Notes: generated from the letters alone by a model not told the origin. A stretch of 64,000 bases of DNA from Ga0077536 sp035325705 (GCA_035325705.1 DAOKZI010000009.1:1-64000), one strand, 5' to 3'; numbered from the stretch's first letter, positions 27,827 through 36,826 are shown. Numbers and translations: made by a program.

Positions 27827-28069
27827 ATGCCTCATCGTGTGCCGCTTCTGGTCCTACTCCTTTCCACCGCGCTCGGCGCGCCGGCCGTGGAGACGCCCGC
27901 GGCGCGCGATGCGACGCTGCGCGCCGAGCCCTTGCCGCCCCTGCTGCTGCCGGACGACGCGGCCGCGGAGCCCGCGCTCGACGATGCGGCGCTGGCCGCG
28001 CCGGCCCCGCCGCCGCCCCCGATCGACCTCGACTATCGCCTTCCGAGCCCGTCTTCGCCCTCGCCCTGA
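27827..28069 (+). CDS. Small proline-rich secreted protein (hypothetical)
   Basis: An 80-residue frame with a good Sec-type signal peptide (MPHRVPLLVLLLSTALGAPA) and a mature part rich in Ala, Asp and Pro, ending in a PPPPPIDLDYRLPSP-type tail. No family is recognised. It lies between the CoA-transferase gene and the chemotaxis operon on the same strand. The organised signal sequence argues for a real gene, but the low-complexity mature part weakens the call. A 43-codon frame at 27678-27809 that overlaps the upstream stop is less convincing. Confidence 0.4.
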   Translation: MPHRVPLLVLLLSTALGAPAVETPAARDATLRAEPLPPLLLPDDAAAEPALDDAALAAPAPPPPPIDLDYRLPSPSSPSP

Positions 28070-28168
28070 GGCCCGCGCCGCGGCGCCAATTCCGCGCCCT
28101 TCGTATGTGAATTTATCCGACATCGGATGTAAGTGGTTGAGCCAGGGGAAATTCCCCGACGAGGCCCA

Positions 28169-28184
28169 ATTGATCTCGATCAAT
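28169..28184. promoter_or_regulatory. Inverted repeat upstream of the chemotaxis operon
   Basis: ATTGAT-CTCG-ATCAAT is a perfect 6-base inverted repeat with a four-base spacer in an AT-rich stretch (28090-28215) 109 bases before the first mcp start; a GGGGAA-A-TTCCCC palindrome lies at 28145-28157. The AT-rich context suggests a promoter or operator region for the eight-gene operon. No confident -35/-10 or sigma-28 motif was found. Confidence 0.35.
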
Positions 28185-28292
28185 CGCCTAAAAATCACGC
28201 CGAAAATCGCTTAAGTCGTTCAGGCCGACGTCGATACAACCGCTGCACACGCTCAATCGATGCCAATTCGGGATCGGTGGGCCGCCTACACG

Positions 28293-29462
28293 ATGACGGA
28301 GACCATGACCACGCATCCGCCCGTATTCGCCTGGGGCCTTAGCGGCTCGGGCGCGGCTGCCGCCGCCCTGCTCGCCTGGCTCGCGCCGGCGCCGACCGGC
28401 CTACTCGCCGGCCTCGTCTGCCTCGCGCTGGGCCTCGTGCTCGACCGGCGCGCGGCGCGACTGCATGCGCGCTGCTGCGAGGCCGGCCTGGCCGCCGCCG
28501 AGGACACGCGGCGGCAAGCCCTGGACGCCGCGCGCGAGACGCATCGAGCGATGCTGCTCGCACTGGAAGAAGGCGTGCTGCCCGTGTGGCACGAGCATCT
28601 GGCGACCGCGCGCGCGCAGATGGAACGCGCCGTGGTGGGGCTGACGCGCGACTTCGCCGGCATCGTGGAGCGGCTGGACGAAGCGATCGCCGCGTCCTAC
28701 CGCGCATCCGGCCTGGGCGCCGGCAGCGGCGAGGAGGGTCTGCGCCAGATCGTGCAGGCGAGCGAGCGCCGCCTCGCCACCGTCGGCGACATCCTGACCA
28801 CCACGCTCAACGACAAAGACCGCATGCTCGCCGAGAGCCAGCGCCTCGTGCAGTTCACCGCCGAGCTGCAGCAGATGGCGGCCGACGTCGCGAGCATCGC
28901 GGATCAGACCAACCTGCTCGCGCTGAACGCCGCGATCGAGGCGGCGCGCGCGGGCGACGCGGGCCGCGGCTTCGCCGTCGTCGCCGACGAGGTGCGCACG
29001 CTGTCCACGCGTTCCGGCGAAATCGGCAAGAACATCAGCCAGAAGATCGACTACATCAATCGCGGCATCAAGGAATCGTCCGCGATGGTCGAGCTGGCCG
29101 CCGAGCGCGACGCGCAGGCGCGCTGCGGCTGCGAGGCACAGATCGCCAGCGTGATCGCGGATTTCAAGCTCGCGATGGACGGGCTCAACGCCTCCTCCGT
29201 GGTGCTGCGCACGGAGAGCGAAGGCATCAAGCTCGCGGTCGCCGCCGCCCTCGAGCAGCTCCAGTTCCAGGACCGCGTGGACCAGCTCCTGACGCACGTC
29301 GGCGACAACCTCGCCGAACTGCGCGGCCGGCTCGCGCAGCCGGACTTCGCGGCGGCCGACGTCGCGCGGCTGCGGGCCTGTCTCGAACGCTCCTACACGA
29401 TGCACGAGGAACGTGCGCCCGCCCGCGGGGCGGCCGCGGGTTCCGACATCACCTTCTTCTGA
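28293..29462 (+). CDS. Methyl-accepting chemotaxis protein-like signalling protein
   Basis: About 389 residues with two closely spaced N-terminal membrane segments and no sizeable periplasmic domain, a coiled-coil linker, and the conserved MCP hairpin tip (NLLALNAAIEAARAG, then FAVVADEVRTL). The C-terminal part has LEQLQFQDRVDQLL, a motif shared by a group of short MCP-like proteins. It is the first gene of a chemotaxis-type operon. In-frame starts exist at 28260, 28293 and 28305; 28293 is a compromise, as no start has a clear ribosome site. It probably senses membrane or cytoplasmic signals. Confidence 0.85.
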   Translation: MTETMTTHPPVFAWGLSGSGAAAAALLAWLAPAPTGLLAGLVCLALGLVLDRRAARLHARCCEAGLAAAEDTRRQALDAARETHRAMLLALEEGVLPVWHEHLATARAQMERAVVGLTRDFAGIVERLDEAIAASYRASGLGAGSGEEGLRQIVQASERRLATVGDILTTTLNDKDRMLAESQRLVQFTAELQQMAADVASIADQTNLLALNAAIEAARAGDAGRGFAVVADEVRTLSTRSGEIGKNISQKIDYINRGIKESSAMVELAAERDAQARCGCEAQIASVIADFKLAMDGLNASSVVLRTESEGIKLAVAAALEQLQFQDRVDQLLTHVGDNLAELRGRLAQPDFAAADVARLRACLERSYTMHEERAPARGAAAGSDITFF

Positions 29463-29470
29463 GGTCCAGC

Positions 29471-29839
29471 ATGGCGAAGACTATTCTCGTGGTCGACGAC
29501 TCCGCGTCGCTGCGCCAGGTCGTGTCGATCGCGCTCAAGGGCGGCGGCTACGACGTCATCGAGGCCTGCGACGGCCAGGACGCACTCGGCAAGCTGAACG
29601 GTCGCAAGATCAATCTGATCATCAGCGACGTGAACATGCCGGTGATGGACGGCATCACCTTCGTGAAGGAGGTGAAACGACTGCCGATGCACAAGTTCAC
29701 GCCGATCATCATGCTCACCACCGAGAGCCAGGAAGCGAAGAAGCAGGAAGGCCAGGCCGCGGGCGCCAAGGCCTGGGTGGTGAAACCCTTCAAGCCCGAG
29801 CAGATGCTCGCAGCCGTCGCCAAGCTGGTGCTGCCGTGA
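29471..29839 (+). CDS. cheY: CheY-like single-domain response regulator
   Basis: Receiver-only protein of 122 residues: acidic pair D9-D10, phospho-acceptor D53 in LIISDVNMP, Thr in MLTTES and Lys in VVKPFKP. It would be phosphorylated by the CheA encoded two genes downstream and act on the flagellar motor or another output. It starts eight bases after the upstream mcp and its stop overlaps the STAS gene (GTGA). No cheZ is present in the window. Confidence 0.93.
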   Translation: MAKTILVVDDSASLRQVVSIALKGGGYDVIEACDGQDALGKLNGRKINLIISDVNMPVMDGITFVKEVKRLPMHKFTPIIMLTTESQEAKKQEGQAAGAKAWVVKPFKPEQMLAAVAKLVLP

Positions 29840-30150
29840 GCCGCGGCGCGCGCGGCCGCAAGCAGGCGGCGAGCGTCGTGAAGCTCGACGGCGATCTGAC
29901 GATCTACGCCGCCGCCGGCGTGCAGCCGCGGCTGCTCACCGCGCTGAGCGAAGCGCGGCCGATCGCGCTCGATCTCGGCGCGGTCACCGACTTCGACAGC
30001 GCCGGTGTCCAGCAGGTCCTGGCCCTCGCTCGCGAATGCGAGGCGCTGGGACGTCCGCTGCGCGTCGTCGCCGCGAGCGACTGCGTGCGCGAGGTCTTCG
30101 CCCTCTTCGCCCTCGACGCGCGGCTGCCGCTGCCGCCCGCGACGGCCTGA
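29836..30150 (+). CDS. STAS-domain protein (anti-sigma-factor-antagonist-like)
   Basis: A 104-residue STAS protein: VVKLDGDLTIYAAAGVQPRLL, PIALDLGAVTDFDSAGVQQVLAL and a final short helix. The Ser in DSAGVQ matches the phosphorylatable serine of SpoIIAA-like proteins. It begins with GTG within the cheY stop and precedes cheA by 16 bases, so it is embedded in the chemotaxis operon. Single STAS proteins occur in some alternative chemotaxis clusters, but their role is unclear. The short N-terminal basic stretch is not part of the fold. Confidence 0.85.
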   Translation: MSRGARGRKQAASVVKLDGDLTIYAAAGVQPRLLTALSEARPIALDLGAVTDFDSAGVQQVLALARECEALGRPLRVVAASDCVREVFALFALDARLPLPPATA

Positions 30151-30166
30151 TCCCGGAGGGAAGCAC

Positions 30167-32266
30167 ATGGATCTGAATCCGGCGCTGCAGACCTTCGTCG
30201 CCGAGAGCCGCGAGCTGCTCGAGCAGATGGAGCAGTCGCTGCTCGCGCTCGAGCACGACTGCAACAATCGCGAGCTGCTCGACGCGGTGTTCCGCGCCGC
30301 GCACACCATCAAGGGCTCGGCGGGCCTGTTCGGCTTCGACGGCATCGTCGCCTTCACGCACCAGGTCGAGACGCTGCTCGATCGCCTGCGCAGCGGCGAG
30401 CTTGCGCTGGACGCCGCGCTGAGCGCGCTGCTCCTGCGCTGCGGCGATCACATCGGTGCGCTGATCGCGCCGGCGACGGCCGCGCGGCCGCCCGCCGCAG
30501 AGGTAGAGGCCGCCGGCGAAGCGCTGCTCGCCGAGCTCGCCCGTCACACCGCTGGCGCCGCGGTCCCCGCCGCCGCGCCGGCAGCGCCCGCATGCGCCGC
30601 GGCGGCGGACTTCACCCGCTGGCGCATCACGCTCGGCTTCGGCCCGGAAGTCCTGCGCAACGGCATGGATCCGCTGTCCTTCCTGCGCTATCTCGGCACG
30701 CTGGGCGAGCTGCTGCGCGTGACGACCGGCACCGCGCGCATGCCGGCGCTGGCCGAAATGGATCCCGAAGCCTGTTATCTCGACTTCGAGATCGAGCTCG
30801 CGAGCGCCGCCGAGCGCGCGACGATCGAGGCCGCGTTCGACTTCGTGCGCGAGGACTGCGCGATCGCGATCGAGGCAATCGAGACGATCGAGGCTGCGCC
30901 GCGCGCGGATCCGCCGGCCACGGACGCGCGGCCGCTCGGCGAGCTGCTCGTCGCGCAGGGCGCGGTGGCGCGCGAAGTCGTCGATGCCACCCTCGAACGC
31001 CAGCAGCAGGCGCGGCAGCAGAAAGGCGGCGAACGCGGCCAGGACAACCGTCTCATCCGCGTCGACGCCGACAAGCTCGACCAGCTCATCACGCTGGTCG
31101 GCGAGCTGATCATCGCGGGCTCCGGCGTGCATGCGCGCGCCCGCCAGGCCGGCCTCGTCGAGGTCGTCGAAGCGGCGATGACGCTGGCCCGGCTCGTCGA
31201 GCACGTGCGCGACAGCGCGCTCGGCCTGCGCATGGTGCAGATCGCGCCGACCTTCCAGCGCTTCCAGCGCGTGGTGCGCGACGTCAGCCGCGACATCGGC
31301 AAGGACATCGAGCTCGACATCGACGGCGGCGACACCGAGCTCGACAAGTCGCTGGTCGAACGCATCGGCGACCCGCTGATGCATCTCGTGCGCAATGCGA
31401 TGGACCACGGCATCGAGACGCGCGAGGCGCGCGAGGCGGCCGGCAAACCGCCGCGCGCGCGCGTCGGCCTCAATGCCTTTCACGACTCCGGCAGCATCGT
31501 CATCGAGGTCAGCGACGACGGCGGCGGGCTCGACACCGCGAAGATCAAGGCCAAGGCGATCGAGCGCGGGCTGCTCGCGCCGAGCGCGACGCCGAGCACG
31601 CAGGAGATCCACCGGCTGATCTTCGAGCCCGGTTTCTCGACCGCGGACGCCGTGTCGAATCTGTCCGGGCGCGGCGTCGGCATGGACGTGGTCCGTCGCA
31701 ACATCGAGACGCTGCGCGGCTCGGTCGACATCGACAGCGTGCCGGGCGCCGGCACCACGGTGCGCATACGCCTGCCGCTGACGCTGGCGATCATCGACGG
31801 CTTCCTCGTCGGCCTCGGCGCGGCGCGCTACGTGCTGCCACTGGACGTCGTCGTCGAGTGCCTGGAGCTGCCGGCGGCCGCGTGCCGCGAGCTCGCCGAG
31901 CGCGGCTTCATCGCCGTGCGCGGCGAAGCCGTGCCCGTCCTGCGCCTGCGCGAGGTCTTCGATCTCGGCGACGGCGAGCGCGCGCGGGAGAACGTCGTGA
32001 TCGTGCGCGCCGGCAGCCTCAAGGCCGGGCTCGTCGTCGACGAGCTGCTCGGCGAGCTGCAGACCATGATCAAGCCGCTCGGCAAATTGTTCTCCTGCCT
32101 GCAGGGCATCACCGGCTCGACGATACTCGGCAGCGGCGAAGTCGCGCTGATCCTCGACGTGCCCGGTCTGGTGAAGCGCGCCGAAGCGCAGCGCGTGCAC
32201 GGCGCAGCCGCGATCTCAAAGGGGCCGTCGCGCGACGGCCGTCCCGCAATTCTCGAGGTGAAGTGA
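30167..32266 (+). CDS. cheA: Chemotaxis histidine kinase CheA
   Basis: Central kinase of 699 residues. The HPt domain carries H46 in AAHTIKGSAG; a P2-like region follows (about 150-250); then the dimerisation domain (RVDADKLDQLITLVGELI), a HATPase with HLVRNAMDHGIE, DDGGGLD and GRGVGMDVV, and a C-terminal CheW-like domain (to about 685). GGAGGG precedes the ATG. It would autophosphorylate in complex with CheW and the two receptors here and pass phosphate to the neighbouring CheY and CheB. Confidence 0.96.
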   Translation: MDLNPALQTFVAESRELLEQMEQSLLALEHDCNNRELLDAVFRAAHTIKGSAGLFGFDGIVAFTHQVETLLDRLRSGELALDAALSALLLRCGDHIGALIAPATAARPPAAEVEAAGEALLAELARHTAGAAVPAAAPAAPACAAAADFTRWRITLGFGPEVLRNGMDPLSFLRYLGTLGELLRVTTGTARMPALAEMDPEACYLDFEIELASAAERATIEAAFDFVREDCAIAIEAIETIEAAPRADPPATDARPLGELLVAQGAVAREVVDATLERQQQARQQKGGERGQDNRLIRVDADKLDQLITLVGELIIAGSGVHARARQAGLVEVVEAAMTLARLVEHVRDSALGLRMVQIAPTFQRFQRVVRDVSRDIGKDIELDIDGGDTELDKSLVERIGDPLMHLVRNAMDHGIETREAREAAGKPPRARVGLNAFHDSGSIVIEVSDDGGGLDTAKIKAKAIERGLLAPSATPSTQEIHRLIFEPGFSTADAVSNLSGRGVGMDVVRRNIETLRGSVDIDSVPGAGTTVRIRLPLTLAIIDGFLVGLGAARYVLPLDVVVECLELPAAACRELAERGFIAVRGEAVPVLRLREVFDLGDGERARENVVIVRAGSLKAGLVVDELLGELQTMIKPLGKLFSCLQGITGSTILGSGEVALILDVPGLVKRAEAQRVHGAAAISKGPSRDGRPAILEVK

Positions 32267-32267
32267 C

Positions 32268-34070
32268 ATGGGCGTTTTCGATTGGGTGAACGGCGCCGGC
32301 CAGGTGACCGCAATGCTGGGCCAGGTGCGCCGCATGCAGGACGAGCACGCGAAAGGCGCGATCGACTGGAAGATCCCCGTCGCGGGACTGAGCGAGGAAC
32401 AGCGCCTGCTGGCCGAAGCGATCAACGATCTCGTCCAGACCCACATCGAGGTCAAGATGGAGGTGGTCGCGCGCGTGCGCGAGTACGGACAGGGCGACTA
32501 CAGCCGCGAAATGACGCGCATGCCGGGCCTCAAGGCGCAGATCACCGCGGCGATGGACGAGGTGCGCAAGAGCTTCGTCAACGCCAGCGCGCAGATGGCG
32601 GAGAACCTGCGCATCCGGCACGCGCTGGACAACGTCACGACCAATGTGATGATCGCGGATCGCGACGGCGTGATCCGCTACATGAACCGCTCGATCGGCG
32701 CGATGCTGATCGCGGCCGAGGCCGACATCCGCAAGGAGCTGCCGCATTTCGATGCGCGCACGCTGCTCGGCATGAACTTCGACACCTTCCACAAGAACCC
32801 GGCCCACCAGCGCAACTTGCTGGCTCAGCTCCGCGGCGTGCATCACGCCGAGATCAAGGTCGGCCGGCGCAGCTTCTCGCTGTCCGCGGCGCCGATCTTC
32901 GACGAGGCCGGCGAGCGCCAGGGCGCGGTCGTCGAATGGAAGGACCGCACCGAGGAAGTCGCGGTCGAGCAGGAGCTCGCCGCGATCGTCGAGGCCGCGT
33001 CGCGCGGCGATTTTTCGCGGCGCCTCGACGCCGCCGGCAAGGACGGCTTCTTCAAGCAGCTCTGCGCCGGGCTCAATGCGGTCGTCGGCACCTGCGACAC
33101 CGGGCTCAACGAGGTGCTGCGCGTGCTCGCGGCGCTCGCGGCCGGCCGCCTCGATGAACACATCACCAACGAGTACCACGGCACTTTCGGCGCGCTGAAG
33201 GACGCCTGCAACGAGACGGTCGATCACCTGGCGGCGACGATCGCCGAGGTCAGCGCGACGACCGAGAGCATCCTCAGCGCTGCCGAGCAGGTCAGCGCGA
33301 CGGCGCAGTCGATCTCGCAGGCGGCGAGCGAGCAGGCGGCCAGCGTCGAGGAGTCGAGCTCCTCCATCGAGCAGATGGCGGCGTCGATCGGCCAGAACAG
33401 CGAGAACGCCAAGCTCACCGACGGCATCGCCGGCAAGGCGGCGCAGGAAGCGACCGACGGCGGCCAGGCGGTGCGCGACACGGTGCAGGCGATGAAGAGC
33501 ATCGCGCAGAAGATCGGCATCGTCGACGACATCGCCTACCAGACCAACCTGCTCGCGCTGAACGCCGCGATCGAGGCTGCGCGCGCGGGCGAGCACGGAC
33601 GCGGCTTCGCGGTCGTCGCCGCGGAAGTGCGCAAGCTCGCCGAGCGCAGCTCGATTGCCGCGCAGGAAATCGGCAGCCTGGCCGGCGACAGCGTGCAGCT
33701 CGCCGAACGCGCCGGCGAGCTGCTGGAGGAAATGGTGCCGGCGATCCAGAAAACTTCGGGGCTGGTGCAGGAGATCGCGGCCGCCTCCGGCGAGCAGGCG
33801 ACCGGCGCCTCGCAGATCAACTCGGCCATCAACCAGCTCAACCAGGCGACGCAGCAGAACGCCTCCGCGGCGGAGGAGCTGGCCGCGACTGCGGAAGAAA
33901 TGAACGGCAAGGCCGTGCAGCTACGCGCGCTGATGAGCTTTTTCAAGCTCGACGGCCGCGCGCAGCCGCCCGCGCCCGTGTCCGCCGCCGGCGGTGCGCG
34001 CCGCGTCGCGCGCGCCGCCCCGAGCGGCAGCGCGGCCGCGGCGCTGGACGCCGAATTCGTCCGCTTCTGA
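32268..34070 (+). CDS. Soluble PAS-containing methyl-accepting chemotaxis protein
   Basis: A 600-residue receptor with no membrane segment. An N-terminal helical region is followed by a PAS domain (about 120-240, NVMIADRDGVIRYMN and WKDRTEE), two HAMP-like stretches (about 245-330) and the MCP signalling domain with the tip NLLALNAAIEAARAG and candidate methylation-helix Glu/Gln pairs. A cytoplasmic receptor with PAS suggests sensing of redox, metabolites or a bound ligand. It starts one base after the cheA stop codon. Confidence 0.92.
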   Translation: MGVFDWVNGAGQVTAMLGQVRRMQDEHAKGAIDWKIPVAGLSEEQRLLAEAINDLVQTHIEVKMEVVARVREYGQGDYSREMTRMPGLKAQITAAMDEVRKSFVNASAQMAENLRIRHALDNVTTNVMIADRDGVIRYMNRSIGAMLIAAEADIRKELPHFDARTLLGMNFDTFHKNPAHQRNLLAQLRGVHHAEIKVGRRSFSLSAAPIFDEAGERQGAVVEWKDRTEEVAVEQELAAIVEAASRGDFSRRLDAAGKDGFFKQLCAGLNAVVGTCDTGLNEVLRVLAALAAGRLDEHITNEYHGTFGALKDACNETVDHLAATIAEVSATTESILSAAEQVSATAQSISQAASEQAASVEESSSSIEQMAASIGQNSENAKLTDGIAGKAAQEATDGGQAVRDTVQAMKSIAQKIGIVDDIAYQTNLLALNAAIEAARAGEHGRGFAVVAAEVRKLAERSSIAAQEIGSLAGDSVQLAERAGELLEEMVPAIQKTSGLVQEIAAASGEQATGASQINSAINQLNQATQQNASAAEELAATAEEMNGKAVQLRALMSFFKLDGRAQPPAPVSAAGGARRVARAAPSGSAAAALDAEFVRF

Positions 34071-34084
34071 GCGAGGCAGCAATC

Positions 34085-34591
34085 ATGCACGACGAGCAAG
34101 CGAGCGGCGGCGAACACCAGCAGTATCTGAGCTTCCGGCTCGGCGAGGAGGCCTATGCGCTGCCGATCCTCGCGGTCAAGGAGATCCTCGAATACCCGAG
34201 CCTGACCCGGGTGCCGCTGATGGCGAGCTGCGTGCGCGGCGTATTGAACCTGCGCGGCAGCGTGGTGCCCGTCGTCGACCTCGCGCTGCGCTTCGGCCGC
34301 ACGCCGCAGCCGCAGACGCGGCGTAGCTGCGTGGTGATCGTCGAAGTGCGCGCGGACGAGGAATGGAGCGACATCGGCATCGTCGTCGACGCCGTGAACC
34401 GGGTCATCGACATTCCCGCCGCGGACATCGAGCCGCCGCCGAGTTTCGGCACGCGCCTGCGCACGGACTTCATCCACGGCATGGGCAAGGTCGACGGCGG
34501 CTTCGTCATGATCCTCGATGCCGCGCAGGCACTGTCGGTCGAGGAGATCGCCCGGCTGGGCGCCGAGACCGGCGGCGCGCGCGCGGCCTGA
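34085..34591 (+). CDS. cheW: Chemotaxis coupling protein CheW
   Basis: Adaptor of 168 residues that links receptors to CheA. It has the two SH3-like beta barrels of CheW: YLSFRLGEEAYALPILAVKEIL, VPLMASCVRGVLNLRGSVVPVVDL (the receptor/CheA-binding surface) and IGIVVDAVNRVIDI. It follows the soluble receptor gene by 14 bases with GAGGCAG upstream. In the common gene order cheR would come next; here only 52 bases separate it from cheD. Confidence 0.95.
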   Translation: MHDEQASGGEHQQYLSFRLGEEAYALPILAVKEILEYPSLTRVPLMASCVRGVLNLRGSVVPVVDLALRFGRTPQPQTRRSCVVIVEVRADEEWSDIGIVVDAVNRVIDIPAADIEPPPSFGTRLRTDFIHGMGKVDGGFVMILDAAQALSVEEIARLGAETGGARAA

Positions 34592-34643
34592 GCCCGCGAC
34601 CCGCGTCGGCTGCGCCGCGGTGCGGGCCCGCTAGCATGCGACA

Positions 34644-35168
34644 GTGAGCGGCGCGATGCGGCCGGCCGACGAATACCTCGAGATCTTCCTGCAGCCGGGC
34701 GAGTTCCACTTCACGCAGGATCCCGACACGCGGATCAGGACGCTGCTCGGCTCCTGCGTCGCGATGACGATGTGGCACCCGCGGCTGCGCTACGGTGCGA
34801 TGTGCCACTATCTGCTGCCGACCCGCGCCGCGCGGCGGGGCCGCACGCTGGACGGACGCTTCGGCGACGAGGCCTATCTGATGTTCCTCACCGAGGCGAT
34901 GCGCCAGCGCACGGATCCGAACGACTACGAGATCAAGCTGTTCGGCGGCGGCGACATGTTCCCGGTGACGGGCAACAAGCCCGCGATCGGCCGCGAGAAC
35001 GTGCGCGCCGGACTCGATCTGCTGAAGCTCCACGGCCAGCCGGTGAAGGCGCGGCACGTCGGCGGCAAAGGACATCGGATCGTCATGCTGAACGTCTGGG
35101 ACGGCGCCGTGTGGGTCAAGCATCACGCCCGGCCGCCGGCCGGCGTGGATGCAAGAGCCAGCGCATGA
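34644..35168 (+). CDS. cheD: Chemoreceptor glutamine deamidase CheD
   Basis: Deamidates receptor glutamines and can modulate CheY phosphatases. The 174-residue protein has the catalytic Cys in TLLGSCVAM, the His in MCHYLLP, and the KLFGGGDMF and GGKGHR motifs of CheD. The start is GTG at 34644 or ATG at 34656; neither has a strong ribosome site. Its stop overlaps cheB (ATGA). Its presence implies that receptors here are modified, yet the methyltransferase CheR is not encoded in the operon. Confidence 0.93.
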   Translation: MSGAMRPADEYLEIFLQPGEFHFTQDPDTRIRTLLGSCVAMTMWHPRLRYGAMCHYLLPTRAARRGRTLDGRFGDEAYLMFLTEAMRQRTDPNDYEIKLFGGGDMFPVTGNKPAIGRENVRAGLDLLKLHGQPVKARHVGGKGHRIVMLNVWDGAVWVKHHARPPAGVDARASA

Positions 35169-36241
35169 ACAAGACCGGCGTGTTCGTGGTCGACGACTCG
35201 GCGGTGGTGCGCCAGGTCGTGTCGGAGATCATCGGCAAGGCGCCGGATCTGCGGCTCGTCGGCGCCGCCCCGGATCCGCTCTACGCGCTGGAGCGCATGC
35301 AGCGCGAGTGGCCGGACGTGATCGTGCTCGACGTCGAGATGCCGCGCATGGACGGCATCACCTTTCTCAAGAAGATCATGGCGGAGCGGCCGACGCCGGT
35401 CGTGATCTGCTCGACGCTGACCGAGAAGAACACCGAGACCAGTCTGCAGGCCCTCGCGGCCGGCGCGGTCGAGATCGTCGCCAAGCCGAAAATGGGCCTG
35501 AAGCGTTTCCTCGAAGACAGCGCCGCGGCGCTACTGGACGCCATCAAGGCGGCGGCCCAGGCGCGCGTCGGGCGCGTGCGTCCCGCGCCGGCGCCGGCGG
35601 CGATCAAGGTCGCGCCGAAGCTGTCGGCGGACGCCGTGCTCGCGCCGCTGGCCGGCAGCCAGGCGATGGCGGAAACCACCGAGCGCATCGTCGCGATCGG
35701 CACTTCGACCGGCGGCACGCAGGCGCTGGAGGCGGTGCTGAAGGCGCTGCCGCGCGTGTGCCCCGGCCTCGTCATCGTCCAGCACATGCCCGAGAAATTC
35801 ACCGCGGCCTTCGCCGCGCGGCTCGATGCGCTGTGTGCGATCGAAGTGCGCGAGGCGCAGGCCAAGGATCGCGTGATCCCCGGGCGCGCGCTGATCGCCC
35901 CGGGCGGACGCCACATGCTGCTGAAGCGCAGCGGCGCCCATTATCACGTCGACGTCGTCGACGGGCCGCTGGTGAGCCGGCATCGTCCCTCGGTCGACGT
36001 GCTGTTCCGCTCGGTCGCGAAGATCGCCGGCCGCAATGCGCTAGGCATCATCATGACGGGCATGGGCGACGACGGCGCGGCGGGCCTGAAGGAGATGCGG
36101 GACGCGGGCGCGCGCACGCTCGGCCAGGATGAAGCGAGCTGCGTCGTCTACGGCATGCCCAAGGAAGCAGTGAAGCGCGGCGCCGTCGAGCGCAGCGTCG
36201 CATTGAGCGAGCTCGCGCAGGAAATCGCCCGCGCGCAGTGA
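35165..36241 (+). CDS. cheB: Protein-glutamate methylesterase CheB
   Basis: Response regulator and receptor methylesterase of 358 residues. The receiver has D56 in IVLDVEMP; a proline/alanine linker leads to the esterase with catalytic Ser in IGTSTGG (about 181), His in VQHMPEKF and Asp in MTGMGDDGA. It removes methyl groups added by a CheR, so an unlinked CheR must exist for it to act on methylation; CheB can also deamidate. It is the last gene of the operon; repeats follow. Confidence 0.95.
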   Translation: MNKTGVFVVDDSAVVRQVVSEIIGKAPDLRLVGAAPDPLYALERMQREWPDVIVLDVEMPRMDGITFLKKIMAERPTPVVICSTLTEKNTETSLQALAAGAVEIVAKPKMGLKRFLEDSAAALLDAIKAAAQARVGRVRPAPAPAAIKVAPKLSADAVLAPLAGSQAMAETTERIVAIGTSTGGTQALEAVLKALPRVCPGLVIVQHMPEKFTAAFAARLDALCAIEVREAQAKDRVIPGRALIAPGGRHMLLKRSGAHYHVDVVDGPLVSRHRPSVDVLFRSVAKIAGRNALGIIMTGMGDDGAAGLKEMRDAGARTLGQDEASCVVYGMPKEAVKRGAVERSVALSELAQEIARAQ

Positions 36242-36325
36242 TCCGGGCGCCGAACGACACGCCGATCCCGCGCAAGCTGAATCTAGCCGCGGAGGGCACG
36301 GAGGGCGGGGATTGTTCGGAGTTTC

Positions 36326-36420
36326 GTAGCCCGGGTGCAGCGCAGCGGAACCCGGGATCTCCCTCGCGCCGAACGATACGCCGATCCCGGCTTACGCGCT
36401 GCGCGCTTCACCCGGGCTAC
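36326..36420. repeat. Family A inverted pair
   Basis: Direct unit at 36326-36356 and inverted unit at 36386-36420, facing each other 29 bases apart, between the convergent cheB and zinc-ribbon genes. It could act as a bidirectional terminator, though it lacks a T tract. Confidence 0.85.
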
Positions 36421-36451
36421 GGAACACGTGCCGGCGCAGGCGAGAGTCGGC

Positions 36452-36826
36452 TCAGCGGCGTTCGCCGCGCCACAGGTCCTTCAGCCAATCGAGCAGGCCT
36501 TCGTGCTTGAAGTCGCGGAATTCCCCGGCGTCGAAGAACACGCCGTGACAGCTCGTGCAGGACTCCACCCACAGATGCGACTGCTTGGGATCGACCATCC
36601 TGATCATCGCGCCCGCGCAGGCCGGGCAGCGCAGCGCCGAGTCGACGTCGAAGGCGCGCCCGACCTCCGGCAGGCCGTCGTCGATCGCCTCGCTGCCCGG
36701 GATGCGGCGCAGATCCTCGTGTTCGAGCAAATCGAACCACAGGCCGTGACAGGCGAGGCAACGCTCGACCTCGATGCCTTCGAAGGCCACCGTCTCCATA
36801 CCGGCCGTACACTTGGGACATTTCAT
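36452..36826 (-). CDS. TFIIB-type zinc-ribbon protein
   Basis: A 124-residue protein with two zinc ribbons: MKCPKC...CLACHGLWFD (1-32) and CPACAG...SCTSCHGVFFD (about 68-101). Each has two CxxC pairs. The repeated C-CHG-(L/V)-(W/F)-FD pattern defines the zf-TFIIB family of bacterial proteins, whose role is not established; some are thought to bind nucleic acids or act in protein assembly. It reads toward cheB and appears monocistronic. Confidence 0.85.
   Translation of the reverse strand: MKCPKCTAGMETVAFEGIEVERCLACHGLWFDLLEHEDLRRIPGSEAIDDGLPEVGRAFDVDSALRCPACAGAMIRMVDPKQSHLWVESCTSCHGVFFDAGEFRDFKHEGLLDWLKDLWRGERR

Noticed and set aside
28185..28215. Sigma-28 flagellar promoter before the chemotaxis operon
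   Set aside because: TAAA and GCCGA-like boxes occur, but are only six bases apart instead of about fifteen.
29215..29310. CheZ-like phosphatase motif in the first receptor (QFQDRVDQLL)
   Set aside because: The motif is a general feature of short MCP-like proteins; the rest of CheZ is absent and the frame is continuous with the receptor.
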